Below, in pieces: positions 34,594 to 42,707 of a DNA stretch of 64,000 nucleotides. Position numbers and translations under genes: made by a program. The notes below the pieces were generated by a model. It saw only the letters and a program-made list of their open reading frames with translations, made no database searches and was not told the origin of the DNA. This stretch comes from Bacillota bacterium (GTDB taxonomy: Bacteria; Bacillota; Bacilli; Paenibacillales; Paenibacillaceae): the NCBI GenBank assembly GCA_023460795.1, contig JAEWPC010000058.1, positions 1-64,000 on the forward strand, written 5' to 3'. How positions within the stretch are numbered: the stretch's first letter is position 1; every line of letters starts with the position of its first letter.

Positions 34594-35070
34594 CTATCTT
34601 TTAACCACAGGTACCCAAAATTCGCCGTAGAAAGTACCGTCGCCGTTATCTTTGCGATAAGTCGCGTTCGGACCGCCGATGTACGCATAGTCCGTAATTC
34701 GGGACAACACCTCGCCGAAAGCGCGGTACGTCAGTTGATCGAACAAAGCTTCCTTGTCCCCGGTTCCGGCGACCACGATATATTCGCTCTCCGGAAACTC
34801 GATGATGCGCGTTGCGTCGGTTACTGATCTCTTAGCTTCTACCGCGAAGTAATTCCACGGTTTACCTTGATACACCTCATTGACCGACCATTCCCGATCG
34901 TCCGCCGCAGCGTCTTTGAGCTTGTCGTAACGTCCATCAGCCTTGAGCTTGCCCCAAAACTCGGCCTTTTCCTTCTGCATGGCCGCCATGTCCTGGAAGT
35001 TCGACCGGATAGAGAATCCATAAGCGGTCAACGTGAAGGATGGTTTGTGTACGAGCGTGTAATCTGCCAT
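34594..35070 (-). CDS. GyrI-like effector-binding protein (YobU-like), paralogue 2
   Basis: A 158-residue protein of the AraC-effector-binding/GyrI-like fold. Motifs: FTLTAYGFSIRSNFQDMAAM, the central WNYFAVEAKR, SEYIVVAGTGDKEALFDQL and the C-terminal GTFYGEFWVPV. It is the same length as its upstream neighbour and aligns throughout, so it is a tandem duplicate. ATG 35070 has AAGGAGCG 8 bases upstream; longer in-frame starts lie in the neighbour gene. Likely a small-molecule binder controlled by the divergent YobV-like regulator. Confidence 0.88.
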   Translation of the reverse strand: MADYTLVHKPSFTLTAYGFSIRSNFQDMAAMQKEKAEFWGKLKADGRYDKLKDAAADDREWSVNEVYQGKPWNYFAVEAKRSVTDATRIIEFPESEYIVVAGTGDKEALFDQLTYRAFGEVLSRITDYAYIGGPNATYRKDNGDGTFYGEFWVPVVKR

Positions 35071-35093
35071 GAGAGCGCTCCTTATTCCATAGA

Positions 35094-35570
35094 TTAGCTT
35101 TCTACTTTCGTCACGCGAAGCCACATTTCGCCATAGTATCCGCCGTTGTCGGTTGCTTTGACGAAGGTGGAGTTGCCTGGACCCACGTACTTGTAATCCG
35201 CGATTTGTTGCAGCAACCCGCCGAACACTTGGCCTGTAATTTCGTCGGCGAGACGGTCCTTGTCGGTTCCCGTGCCGGACACGACGAGGTAGTCGCCGGC
35301 GAGGAAATCAAGGACGACCGCGCCTTCCGCTTCGAATTCGCCCATGACGCCGAAGCCGCGCCAACCTTTACGATCGACGACGTAGTTGATTTGATACTCC
35401 TGCCCGTCAGCTAACGCGAGAAGCTCCGCCAGCTTGCCGTTCGCCGTGATTTCGGCTTTCTTATCCGCTGTTTTCTGCGCATTGCCGGCCCAGTCGTTAA
35501 AATCTGCAAGCGTTACGCCGAAAGCCGTCATCTTGTAGTTTTCCGGGATGGATTGAATGGAGTAGTTCAT
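35094..35570 (-). CDS. GyrI-like effector-binding protein (YobU-like), paralogue 1
   Basis: A 158-residue GyrI-like protein. It matches its downstream paralogue in the YKMTAFGVTLADFNDWAGNA, WRGFGVMGEFEAEGAVV, DYLVVSGTGTDKDRLADEI and YYGEMWLRV blocks. It is the first gene of a two-gene unit, divergent from a WYL/DeoR-type regulator with 85 bases between starts. B. subtilis yobU-yobV has the same kind of arrangement with a single yobU. Confidence 0.88.
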   Translation of the reverse strand: MNYSIQSIPENYKMTAFGVTLADFNDWAGNAQKTADKKAEITANGKLAELLALADGQEYQINYVVDRKGWRGFGVMGEFEAEGAVVLDFLAGDYLVVSGTGTDKDRLADEITGQVFGGLLQQIADYKYVGPGNSTFVKATDNGGYYGEMWLRVTKVES

Positions 35571-35616
35571 GATAGGATTCGCTCCTTCGAGAATTTATTT
35601 TACAAGATTGATTGTA

Positions 35617-35651
35617 TTGGTCAAATGTATCTAAAAGTGATACTATTTAGA
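35617..35651 (+). promoter_or_regulatory. promoter with TCTAAA/TTTAGA inverted repeat; possibly leaderless transcript
   Basis: TTGGTC (35617-35622), 18 bases, TACTAT (35641-35646) would start transcription near 35653, only 3 bases before the ATG at 35656. That ATG has no ribosome binding site. TCTAAA (35630) and TTTAGA (35646) form an inverted repeat overlapping the -10, a likely autoregulator site. Confidence 0.4.
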
Positions 35652-35655
35652 CACC

Positions 35656-36624
35656 ATGAAAAAAACGGAACGAATTAACCTCATTATGCGCTATATCAAT
35701 AACCGCGCGTTTTTCACGATTGCCGAGATTCAGCGTGAATTCAAGATATCCCGCGCGACGGCCATTCGCGACATCGAAGAAATTCAGGCGATGGGGTTTC
35801 CGCTGACGAGCGAGCTCGGACGCGGCGGGGGATACCACGTGCTGCCCAATCACTATCTGCCAGCGGCGCGCTTCACTCCAGATGAGCTGAAGGCGATATT
35901 CATCAGTTTTATGGCTTCGAAAAATTCGCAGCTTCCTTATCTGCACAATCGCCGCTCGATTACCGAGAAGCTGATCGGCATCGCCTCGCAGACCCAGCAA
36001 GACGAGCTGATCGAGCTGAATCGGATATTGCTGTTCGAAAATACGAATCCCGCCAATCCGAATCTGCTGGAGCTCGATGACGCTGCGCCTCCGGAGCTGA
36101 ATCAGTTGATTTCGCTTGCGGTAAGAGATAAGCACCTGCGCGTAACCTTTGAACCGAATGTCGGCTGGCCGCAATTGCTGGACGTATATTTGCTGCATAT
36201 CTTTAACTCGAACGCTCGGTGGCTGGCCGAGGTATATGATTTGGACACGGGCGAGTTTCGTTTCCTGCCTGTCGATATGTTGCGGGATTCGGCGATTTCC
36301 GAGCGGAAGCTCAAGCTGTCCGAACAAGAGATCATGGATAAGAAACGGCTCCGCGCGCGCGAAGCCAATCTCGTCGTGAAGCTTGATGCGACGGGCATTC
36401 AGCGGTTTAAGCGCATGCATCCGCCGGGAATCCTGTTGTCTTTCACCGGGATGTTCCAGTCGAGCGGGATCTTCCACGTCCAGTTGGACGTGACGGATCT
36501 TGAGGAATTGGCGTACTATGCGGATTGGCTGCTGTTCCTGGGCAGAGGGGTCGTATACGAGCGAATTCCGAAGGAGCTGCGCGCGATTCTCGCAGAGCGT
36601 CTTAACGCCCATAACTTTCCTTAA
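35656..36624 (+). CDS. YobV-like HTH/WYL-domain transcriptional regulator
   Basis: A 322-residue regulator. The N-terminal winged HTH (residues 1-60: INNRAFFTIAEIQREFKISR) is followed by a WYL-type ligand domain and a C-terminal WCX-like part. The start at 35656 lacks a ribosome binding site and may be on a leaderless mRNA. It is divergent from the two GyrI-like genes and probably regulates them and itself. Confidence 0.9.
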   Translation: MKKTERINLIMRYINNRAFFTIAEIQREFKISRATAIRDIEEIQAMGFPLTSELGRGGGYHVLPNHYLPAARFTPDELKAIFISFMASKNSQLPYLHNRRSITEKLIGIASQTQQDELIELNRILLFENTNPANPNLLELDDAAPPELNQLISLAVRDKHLRVTFEPNVGWPQLLDVYLLHIFNSNARWLAEVYDLDTGEFRFLPVDMLRDSAISERKLKLSEQEIMDKKRLRAREANLVVKLDATGIQRFKRMHPPGILLSFTGMFQSSGIFHVQLDVTDLEELAYYADWLLFLGRGVVYERIPKELRAILAERLNAHNFP

Positions 36625-36650
36625 AGCTCCGCGCGCTGCGCGGAGTTTTG
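36625..36650 (+). terminator. intrinsic terminator
   Basis: Hairpin AGCTCCGCGC-GCT-GCGCGGAGTTTT after the YobV-like gene. Confidence 0.85.
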
Positions 36651-36749
36651 TTGTCGCCGAATTTTGAACGAAACGCTCGATGCAACATTTCTGTATTCGA
36701 CATCGTTCTACATATGCAAACACAAACGCTTGATAAGGAGGCAATGAAC

Positions 36750-37703
36750 TTGAACAAGAAAACCAAAGGCGCCGCAGCGATGGTTCTGCTGGCAGCCGTT
36801 GTCGCCGTATCCGTGCCGGCTATAGTATCCGCGAACAAAACGAATCATTCCGAACGACAAATTGCTCCAATCGTTACGCGAGATAATCCTGTCGATCAAA
36901 CTGGCCAAGTCGTTCAACCCGTGCAAAACGACTCGGCCACCCAAATGGAGCAAACCTCCTATGAGAACACCCAGTACGGGTTCCGATTCGCGCTGCCGGA
37001 CAGCTGGAAAGGGTACACGATCGTAACGGGCAAATGGGAAGGGCGCGATGCGAAGGACGGAGCGAACGTGGTAACCGGCGATTCGATCAGTATCCGCCAT
37101 CCCGAGTGGACCGAGGAGAAGCCTAGACAGGACATCCCGATCTATGTCTTTACGTTAGACCAGTGGAACGCGCTTCGGCAGGAAGAGTTCTTCATCGGCG
37201 CAGCGCCAATCGGACCTAAAGAACTGACTCGCAATGACAAGTACGTGTTCGCGCTTCCTGCGCGTTACAACTTTGCTTTCCCTGACGGCTATGAAGAAGT
37301 GGAAGACATCCTGAACGGTAACCCGATTCAACCGTTGTCTGCGAGCTCGCAGGCATCTTACTTCGGCGATTGGGTCGTGAAGGGCGTCGCCGGATCCAGC
37401 GAGGTATCGACGTTGCCGGACGACAAGCTAATCGGCACGAAAGCGACCTACGCGAGCGACGTAGCGGTCTACGGCACGGACGAGATTCTCAAGCCGTCGT
37501 ACAAAGAAGAAGAGATCGCGACGGACAAGTTCATCAGCGAATTCCGGGTGCAATCGAAAGACCTCGGCATCGACTCGGATTCGGTGAAGGCGATCACGAT
37601 CGGCGACGAGACCGGTCCTGGCACATACTTGCTAGTGAAGGACGAGAACACGCTTCTCTTCCCGTGGGACGGCAACTTCTATGAAATGCAAAGGGCTTCG
37701 TAA
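36750..37703 (+). CDS. membrane-anchored or secreted hypothetical protein
   Basis: A 317-residue protein with an N-terminal signal/anchor (GAAAMVLLAAVVAVSVPAIV) and a Gln/Thr-rich linker. Residues 75-200 read like a surfactant/PsbP-type beta domain (YENTQYGFRFALPDSWKGYT). The C-terminal 120 residues form a separate beta domain (ASYFGDWVVKGVAGSSEVST). TTG 36750 is 8 bases after AAGGAGG; ATG 36744 is only 2 bases from it but is the alternative. Function unknown. Alone between terminators. Confidence 0.75.
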   Translation: MNKKTKGAAAMVLLAAVVAVSVPAIVSANKTNHSERQIAPIVTRDNPVDQTGQVVQPVQNDSATQMEQTSYENTQYGFRFALPDSWKGYTIVTGKWEGRDAKDGANVVTGDSISIRHPEWTEEKPRQDIPIYVFTLDQWNALRQEEFFIGAAPIGPKELTRNDKYVFALPARYNFAFPDGYEEVEDILNGNPIQPLSASSQASYFGDWVVKGVAGSSEVSTLPDDKLIGTKATYASDVAVYGTDEILKPSYKEEEIATDKFISEFRVQSKDLGIDSDSVKAITIGDETGPGTYLLVKDENTLLFPWDGNFYEMQRAS

Positions 37704-37729
37704 CGCCAGCCCCGAACAGATGCGCGGAG

Positions 37730-37760
37730 AGCGGCAGCCGATATCGGCTGCCGCTTTATT
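37730..37760 (+). terminator. intrinsic terminator
   Basis: AGCGGCAGCCGATATCGGCTGCCGCT hairpin followed by TTATTT. Confidence 0.8.
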
Positions 37761-37802
37761 TGCGTTATTCGCGCGGGGCGATTCGAGATATGGAATGACG
37801 AG

Positions 37803-37816
37803 TCTATGATTTGATA
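37803..37816. promoter_or_regulatory. TCTATGATTTG motif upstream of the kinase gene
   Basis: TCTATGATTTGATA lies 36 bases before the kinase ATG. The same TCTATGA core occurs twice, inverted, upstream of the CPBP gene at 39691-39737, suggesting a binding site for the response regulator at 39014. Confidence 0.4.
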
Positions 37817-37851
37817 TTTCCCAAAGTCCGGCTTTCCGGTAGGATGAAGAT

Positions 37852-39027
37852 ATGAAAAAAATATTATCGTTCATGGATTGGGGCGTATTCGCTCTTCGCA
37901 ATTACCATTATATTTTGCTAGCGTCCCGTTTGTTGGCAGTTAACGAGTTTTCGAACCGAACACTCCTTCATATCCTATGGCTGGCATTAGCGCTTGTCGT
38001 CCCTATGCTGTTCTGGTTTCCCGGGCGCCGGATGGACAAAGTCTGGTTTTGCATCCTAGAGCTAGCTCTAGGCGGTTCTTATTACGTGAATTCTGTCTTC
38101 GATCCGGATCTGACTTCAAAGGCGGACTATTTGCTGCCGAGTCTGACCATGGGGTACTTATGGACTAAGCAATCGTTCTGGATAGTTCCCGCTGTTGCTA
38201 TCCTTCCATTCTCCTTCCAGTCTTACTTGGGTTCAACTTGGGAGCAAACCCTTAGTATCGGAACGGATAATCTGCTATTCTGCTTCATCGGCATGTGGGC
38301 GAGCTTCGTAGCCCGTGCGTATATCGAGAAGAGCGAACTGGCAGCCGAAGTGGAGCAGCAAAATAAGCTGTTGACTCACTATACCGCCGAGATCGAGAGA
38401 ATGACTGTGCTAGAAGAGCGCAACCGCATGTCCAAGGAGCTTCACGATACGCTGGGGCACTCTTTTATATCGCTTATCATGAGTTTGGATGCTTCTATCG
38501 CCCTGTTGGATCGCAAGCCTGCCGAGGTTAAAGATCGATTAATTCGCTTAAGGGAGTTAGCCGAGAGAAATCTGGACGAGATGCGGAACATCGTACACGA
38601 GATGGGGGAGGAAGAGGAATCGAGTCTGATCCGACAGGTCGAATCCCTCGCAATCGAGTTCCGGGAGCACACGGGTACGACCCTTGCTTTGAGTCTGCCG
38701 GAGACGGAGCGACCCATACGGTTTGAAGCGCGTCAAACGATCCTACGGGTTATCCAGGAATCTTGCACGAACGCGCTAAAACATGGAAAAGCGTCTCAAC
38801 TGCAACTGGAGCTTAGATTCACGGAGAGCGCTCTGCAGTTGTTCGTTCGAAATAACGGCAAACCGATCGACACGCTGATATACGGCTTCGGCCTGACCGC
38901 CATGAAGCAACGGATTGAGCGGTTGGGAGGAAGCCTGTCCGTATTATCCGAGAAGGGTGCCGCAGCGATGACCGAGGTCAGATGCGAGATTCCGCTGAAA
39001 GGGGCAATGATGCATGGAGAAGATTAG
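37852..39027 (+). CDS. NarL-type sensor histidine kinase (HisKA_3)
   Basis: A 391-residue membrane kinase. About five to six helices fill residues 10-165, followed by a coiled-coil linker (ELAAEVEQQNKLLTHYTAEI). The dimerisation/phosphoacceptor domain has the HisKA_3 motif MSKELHDTLGHSFISLIM, with His near residue 202. The HATPase domain shows VIQESCTNALKHGKA and YGFGLTAMKQR. It overlaps the response regulator gene by 14 bases, a coupled two-component pair. The short external loops suggest sensing within the membrane, as in DesK/LiaS-type kinases. Confidence 0.92.
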   Translation: MKKILSFMDWGVFALRNYHYILLASRLLAVNEFSNRTLLHILWLALALVVPMLFWFPGRRMDKVWFCILELALGGSYYVNSVFDPDLTSKADYLLPSLTMGYLWTKQSFWIVPAVAILPFSFQSYLGSTWEQTLSIGTDNLLFCFIGMWASFVARAYIEKSELAAEVEQQNKLLTHYTAEIERMTVLEERNRMSKELHDTLGHSFISLIMSLDASIALLDRKPAEVKDRLIRLRELAERNLDEMRNIVHEMGEEEESSLIRQVESLAIEFREHTGTTLALSLPETERPIRFEARQTILRVIQESCTNALKHGKASQLQLELRFTESALQLFVRNNGKPIDTLIYGFGLTAMKQRIERLGGSLSVLSEKGAAAMTEVRCEIPLKGAMMHGED

Positions 39028-39655
39028 CGTGCTGTTAGCCGATGACCAAGAATTAATTCTGGAGAGCTTGCATATCGTGCTGTCCATGGAGCCGGATCTA
39101 ACTGTCGTTGGATTAGCCAAGAACGGGGAAGAAGCGGTCCATGGCTGCGAGCGGTTCAAGCCGGATATCGTGTTGATGGATATCAATATGCCGGTCATGG
39201 ACGGCGTCGCCGCGACGATCCGGATTAAAGAGCGGATACCTGGCATCAAAATTATTATGCTGACTTCCTACAAGGAAGTAGAATACGTGTTGGCGGCATT
39301 AAGCCACGGAGCAGAAGGTTATCTGCTCAAAGCCATTCATCCCAGGGATCTGGCTGCAGGAATTCGGGTCGTTCACGCGGGGGGAACTTTAATCTCGCAG
39401 GAGATGGCAAGTAAAATGATCAAAAGCATGAGCCATTCCTCGGCCGCGAAAAACAATGAATACGGACTCAGCGCCCGTGAACTCGAAGTGCTTCACAAGC
39501 TGGCTTCCGGCCTGCGAAATCAAGACATTGCCGAGGCGTTGTATCTAAGCGAAGGAACGGTAAAAAACTATATCTCGACGATTTATTCGAAACTTAACGT
39601 GAAAGGAAGGCGAGAGGCCGCCCGCAAAGCCCGAGATTCCGGAATCATGGATTAA
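39014..39655 (+). CDS. NarL/LuxR-type response regulator
   Basis: A 213-residue regulator. The receiver domain has ADDQE acidic pair, phospho-Asp in IVLMDINMPVMDG (near residue 54) and Lys in GYLLKAIHP. The C-terminal LuxR HTH (LSARELEVLHKLASGLRNQD) follows from about 150. It is cognate to the overlapping kinase. Likely targets are its own operon and the CPBP protease gene downstream, which share the TCTATGA motif. Confidence 0.93.
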   Translation: MEKISVLLADDQELILESLHIVLSMEPDLTVVGLAKNGEEAVHGCERFKPDIVLMDINMPVMDGVAATIRIKERIPGIKIIMLTSYKEVEYVLAALSHGAEGYLLKAIHPRDLAAGIRVVHAGGTLISQEMASKMIKSMSHSSAAKNNEYGLSARELEVLHKLASGLRNQDIAEALYLSEGTVKNYISTIYSKLNVKGRREAARKARDSGIMD

Positions 39656-39690
39656 TCCTCAGGATCAAATCGTGACCAAAGCGCACTGAC

Positions 39691-39737
39691 CCTCTATGAC
39701 TTTATTAGCCTATACTCAAAGCACCAAATCATAGAGG
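39691..39737. promoter_or_regulatory. inverted repeat CCTCTATGA/TCATAGAGG flanking a -10
   Basis: Two perfect 9-base arms (39691-39699 and 39729-39737) flank TATACT (39711-39716), a good -10 for the CPBP gene. The right arm read inversely, CCTCTATGATTTG, matches the motif before the kinase gene. It is a probable operator of the two-component system. Confidence 0.5.
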
Positions 39738-39747
39738 AGCTGAAGAC

Positions 39748-40581
39748 ATGAAGAATGACGGAAAATCAAGCGCTTGGAGTTCCTTGCTGCGCTATCCGAT
39801 CGTGTGGGTGATCGCGGGAGCTATCGGCGTTATTCTCGTGGATGCATTATTCCGGTCGTTAACCGATCGAATAGAGGGGATAGGTTCCATCTTCTTGACG
39901 TTAGCGGCCGGTTACCTGTCCATCATGGTCTATATCCTTACGATGAAATTCTTGGCCCGTCGGTCGATACCGGAGCTATTAACTCGACGAGCAGGCATTG
40001 AAACCGTCATGGGTGTATTAACCGGGGCTATTTTCATCTTAGGGTCCACATTCATTATCGTTGCTATGGGAGGCTATTCCTTTCAATGGGCAACGACTGC
40101 GGATACGAGTACCGTTCTCGTGTCTTCCATCGGTGCTTCTTTGAGCGCGGCCATCGTCGAGGAACTCATCTTCCGCGGATTGTTGTTTCAAGCCATCGCG
40201 GAATGGAAAGGAAAGTGGCTCGCGCTCGCCGCGACCTCGCTTTTCTTCGGAGCAGCACATCTTGGAAATTCAGGAGCAACGTTATGGAGCGCGTTCGCCA
40301 TAGCCTTGGAAGCTGGCGTCCTGCTCGGGTCCGCATTCCTATGGCGGCGGAGCTTGTGGTTTTCCATGGGACTGCATTTTACTTGGAATACGCTAGAAGG
40401 CTTGCTCGGCATCCCTGTATCCGGCCACGCTGCCGACGGTCTGTTTAACGTGAAACTCCACGGTTCCGCGCTTCTCACCGGGGGCGAGTTCGGACTTGAA
40501 GGTTCTATCGTGCCGGTTGTAATTAGTCTTCTGATCTCCATCCCTATGCTCATTGGGGCTACACGGAATCGGGTCGGGTGA
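39748..40581 (+). CDS. CPBP family intramembrane metalloprotease
   Basis: A 277-residue protein with about eight membrane helices and the CPBP/Abi signature: EELIFRGLL (EExxxR, near residue 138), FGAAHLGN and HFTWN. Members are Rce1-like glutamic proteases linked to bacteriocin self-immunity or membrane protein processing. It lies 92 bases behind the response regulator with its own promoter and operator-like repeat, so it is a probable target of that system. Confidence 0.9.
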   Translation: MKNDGKSSAWSSLLRYPIVWVIAGAIGVILVDALFRSLTDRIEGIGSIFLTLAAGYLSIMVYILTMKFLARRSIPELLTRRAGIETVMGVLTGAIFILGSTFIIVAMGGYSFQWATTADTSTVLVSSIGASLSAAIVEELIFRGLLFQAIAEWKGKWLALAATSLFFGAAHLGNSGATLWSAFAIALEAGVLLGSAFLWRRSLWFSMGLHFTWNTLEGLLGIPVSGHAADGLFNVKLHGSALLTGGEFGLEGSIVPVVISLLISIPMLIGATRNRVG

Positions 40582-40669
40582 GTGACGAATCGGTTCAACG
40601 TTCAATTGCATAATTGGCGGGCTCCCCGCAAAAAGTAGCCTGTAGACTTTTGCCAAGGGGGAGTACAAA

Positions 40670-41461
40670 TTGAGACGCAAGTTGGCAACCGTGCGGGTCG
40701 TATTCGTTATTCTAGCGCTGATATGCCAAGCGATGCCGGCTTCGGCGGCGGCTCAGGCCGATCCTTTTCATTTCGGGTTTAAGAAAAGCCGTGGAGGGCA
40801 GCTTCCCTCGATAGCCGAGGAAGGATTTATGCCGATTTTGAAGAACCATCAAGCCATCTTCCTTGGAGATACGGACAAGAAAGAGCTTTACTTAACCTTC
40901 GATAACGGATACGAGAACGGCAACACCGGCCAAATTCTCGATGTTCTCAAGGAAAAGAAAGTGCCCGCGATTTTCTTCGTAACGGGACATTTCGTCAAGG
41001 AGCAACCGGATCTCGTGAAGCGAATGGCGAATGAAGGGCATCTAATCGGCAACCATTCGTGGAGCCATCCGGATATGACGCGAATATCGAACGAACAAAT
41101 TCGGCTGGAGTTGGACAAAGTCCGGACGGAGGTCGCTACATTAACGCAGCAACAAACGATGAGCTATTTAAGGCCTCCGCGGGGTATCTTCAACAACAGA
41201 GTACTTAGCGTAAGCCAGCAGTACGGCTACACGAACGTCTTCTGGTCGATCGCCTATAGGGACTGGGAGACGAACAAACAGAAGGGTTGGAACTACGCGT
41301 ATACGAATGTCATGGATCAGCTTCATCCAGGCGCGATTATTCTGCTTCACACCGTTTCGCGAGACAACGCTATGGCTTTAGATAAAATGATCGACGAAGC
41401 TAGAAAACGCGGCTATGAGTTTAAACGGATTGACACGCTTGAAGCGAAGGTGTACCGATGA
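40670..41461 (+). CDS. pdaA: polysaccharide (muramic) deacetylase PdaA
   Basis: A 263-residue NodB-fold deacetylase with signal peptide (VVFVILALICQAMPASAAA). The catalytic motifs are LTFDNGYENG (motif 1, Asn replacing the second Asp, as in PdaA), HLIGNHSWSHPDM (motif 2 with both His), LRPPRGIFNN (motif 3), and a late LLHTVSRD. PdaA makes muramic-delta-lactam in the spore cortex, which is the substrate mark for CwlJ/SleB at germination. The TTG start has GGGGGAG 8 bases upstream. Confidence 0.93.
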   Translation: MRRKLATVRVVFVILALICQAMPASAAAQADPFHFGFKKSRGGQLPSIAEEGFMPILKNHQAIFLGDTDKKELYLTFDNGYENGNTGQILDVLKEKKVPAIFFVTGHFVKEQPDLVKRMANEGHLIGNHSWSHPDMTRISNEQIRLELDKVRTEVATLTQQQTMSYLRPPRGIFNNRVLSVSQQYGYTNVFWSIAYRDWETNKQKGWNYAYTNVMDQLHPGAIILLHTVSRDNAMALDKMIDEARKRGYEFKRIDTLEAKVYR

Positions 41462-41472
41462 CGATGTTAAAA

Positions 41473-41498
41473 CAAGCGGGCCCCGGATGGGCCCGCTT
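41473..41498. terminator. bidirectional terminator
   Basis: AAGCGGGCCC-CGGAT-GGGCCCGCTT lies between pdaA and the convergent small zinc-ribbon gene, overlapping the stop of the latter. Confidence 0.85.
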
Positions 41499-41667
41499 AT
41501 GTTAACTCGTCGTAAATTACGGTGACGCCCAGAGAACAGTAGCTTTCTTCTGTATAATGGCCCTCCGGACATGCTTTTGTCACGCAAGCCGTTTCGTTTT
41601 GCGAGTACAACTTTTCATGGCATACCGGACATTTATTTTCAAATAGACGAATTATTTTTTTAAACAT
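41497..41667 (-). CDS. small zinc-ribbon-like protein
   Basis: A 56-residue protein starting MFKKIIRLFENKCPVCHEKL and ending GVTVIYDELT. It contains CPVCH at residues 13-17, then Cys28, CPEGHY at 33-38 and Cys44, a plausible zinc site. The frame is closed by a stop that overlaps the shared terminator. The ribosome binding site is weak (GAGTGACGAGA before ATG). Coding potential is inferred from the Cys/His spacing and amphipathic start; no family is recognised. Confidence 0.65.
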   Translation of the reverse strand: MFKKIIRLFENKCPVCHEKLYSQNETACVTKACPEGHYTEESYCSLGVTVIYDELT

Positions 41668-41835
41668 TCTCGTCACTCTATTCCTGATAAGATTACTGGG
41701 TTTATTATAATCCTTTTTCGATCCAATGTCATGTTGCTAACTGGCTCGAGACTAAAAGCCATTTGAGAACAACCCTCATATCAACTATAATCATCTCGGT
41801 AATGGTTAGAGATGAGCAGAAGGAAGGGATCTTAC

Positions 41836-42552
41836 ATGCAATCGTTAAAAGGAAAAGTCGCTCTTGTAACGGGCGCCGGGCGCGGGATCGGTCGTGCCGT
41901 TGCTGTTGCGTTAGCCCATGAAGGCGTAAACGTCGGACTTATCGGAATGACTTCGTCCAATTTGGAGAAGGTCCGACAGGAGATTCAATCGCTTGGCATG
42001 AAGTCATCGATCGCGGCAGTCGACGTGAAGGATTTGAACTCGGTTACGCAAGCCGTTGAAGGGATACGATCTGAACTTGGCGCGATCGACATCGTCATCA
42101 ACAATGCGGGTACCGCCAAATTCGGTAAATTCTTGGAGCTCACGCCTGAAGAATGGGAGAATATCATCCGCGTGAACCTGATGGGCGTCTATAACGTCAC
42201 GAGAGCTGTTCTTCCGCAAATGATCGACAGACAAGCCGGCGACATCGTCAACGTATCGTCGACGGCCGGCGAACGCGGCGCGGCGGTAACCAGCGCATAC
42301 AGCGCGTCGAAGTTCGCCGTTCTGGGCTTAACCGAATCGCTCATGCAGGAGGTTCGCAAGCATAACATCCGCGTAACGGCGTTGACGCCGAGCACGATTG
42401 CAACCGACCTGGCCATCGAACAGAAGCTGACGGACGGAAATCCGGATAAAGTGGCGCAGCCGGAAGATCTTGCGGAATTGATCGTGGCTCAATTAAAGCT
42501 GAACCCTAGAGTGTTCGTGAAGTCCGCAGGCTTGTGGTCGACGAATCCATAA
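41836..42552 (+). CDS. short-chain dehydrogenase (3-ketoacyl-ACP-reductase-like)
   Basis: A 238-residue classical SDR: TGxxxGIG cofactor loop (VTGAGRGIGRAVAVALAHEG), NNAG, catalytic Ser in IVNVSSTAGERG and YSASK. This is the FabG-like group that B. subtilis has in several copies; the natural substrate is unknown, and no fatty acid genes are nearby. ATG 41836 has GGAAGGGA upstream, while the ATG at 41812 has none. Confidence 0.92.
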   Translation: MQSLKGKVALVTGAGRGIGRAVAVALAHEGVNVGLIGMTSSNLEKVRQEIQSLGMKSSIAAVDVKDLNSVTQAVEGIRSELGAIDIVINNAGTAKFGKFLELTPEEWENIIRVNLMGVYNVTRAVLPQMIDRQAGDIVNVSSTAGERGAAVTSAYSASKFAVLGLTESLMQEVRKHNIRVTALTPSTIATDLAIEQKLTDGNPDKVAQPEDLAELIVAQLKLNPRVFVKSAGLWSTNP

Positions 42553-42585
42553 GCTGTCAAGCGAACGGCAGCGTACAGGAATTAC

Positions 42586-42623
42586 AAGAGCAGGAGGGAT
42601 AACCTCGCTGCTCTTTGTTTTTG
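42586..42623 (+). terminator. intrinsic terminator
   Basis: AAGAGCAG-GAGG and CCTC-GCTGCTCTT pair, followed by TGTTTTTGG, after the SDR gene. Confidence 0.8.
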
Positions 42624-42644
42624 GTTAGCGGAATAAATCGCCTA

Positions 42645-42688
42645 TTGCACGGGAACAATCGTTCGTAATATGATAAGAACAAACGTTC
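42645..42688 (+). promoter_or_regulatory. SOS promoter with two LexA boxes
   Basis: TTGCAC (42645-42650), 18 bases, TATGAT (42669-42674) is a SigA-type promoter. GAACAATCGTTC (42653-42664) sits inside the spacer and GAACAAACGTTC (42677-42688) covers the start point. Both match the Bacillus LexA/DinR consensus GAAC-N4-GTTC. Confidence 0.88.
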
Positions 42689-42707
42689 GTTTTCGAGGTG
42701 AAGGAAG

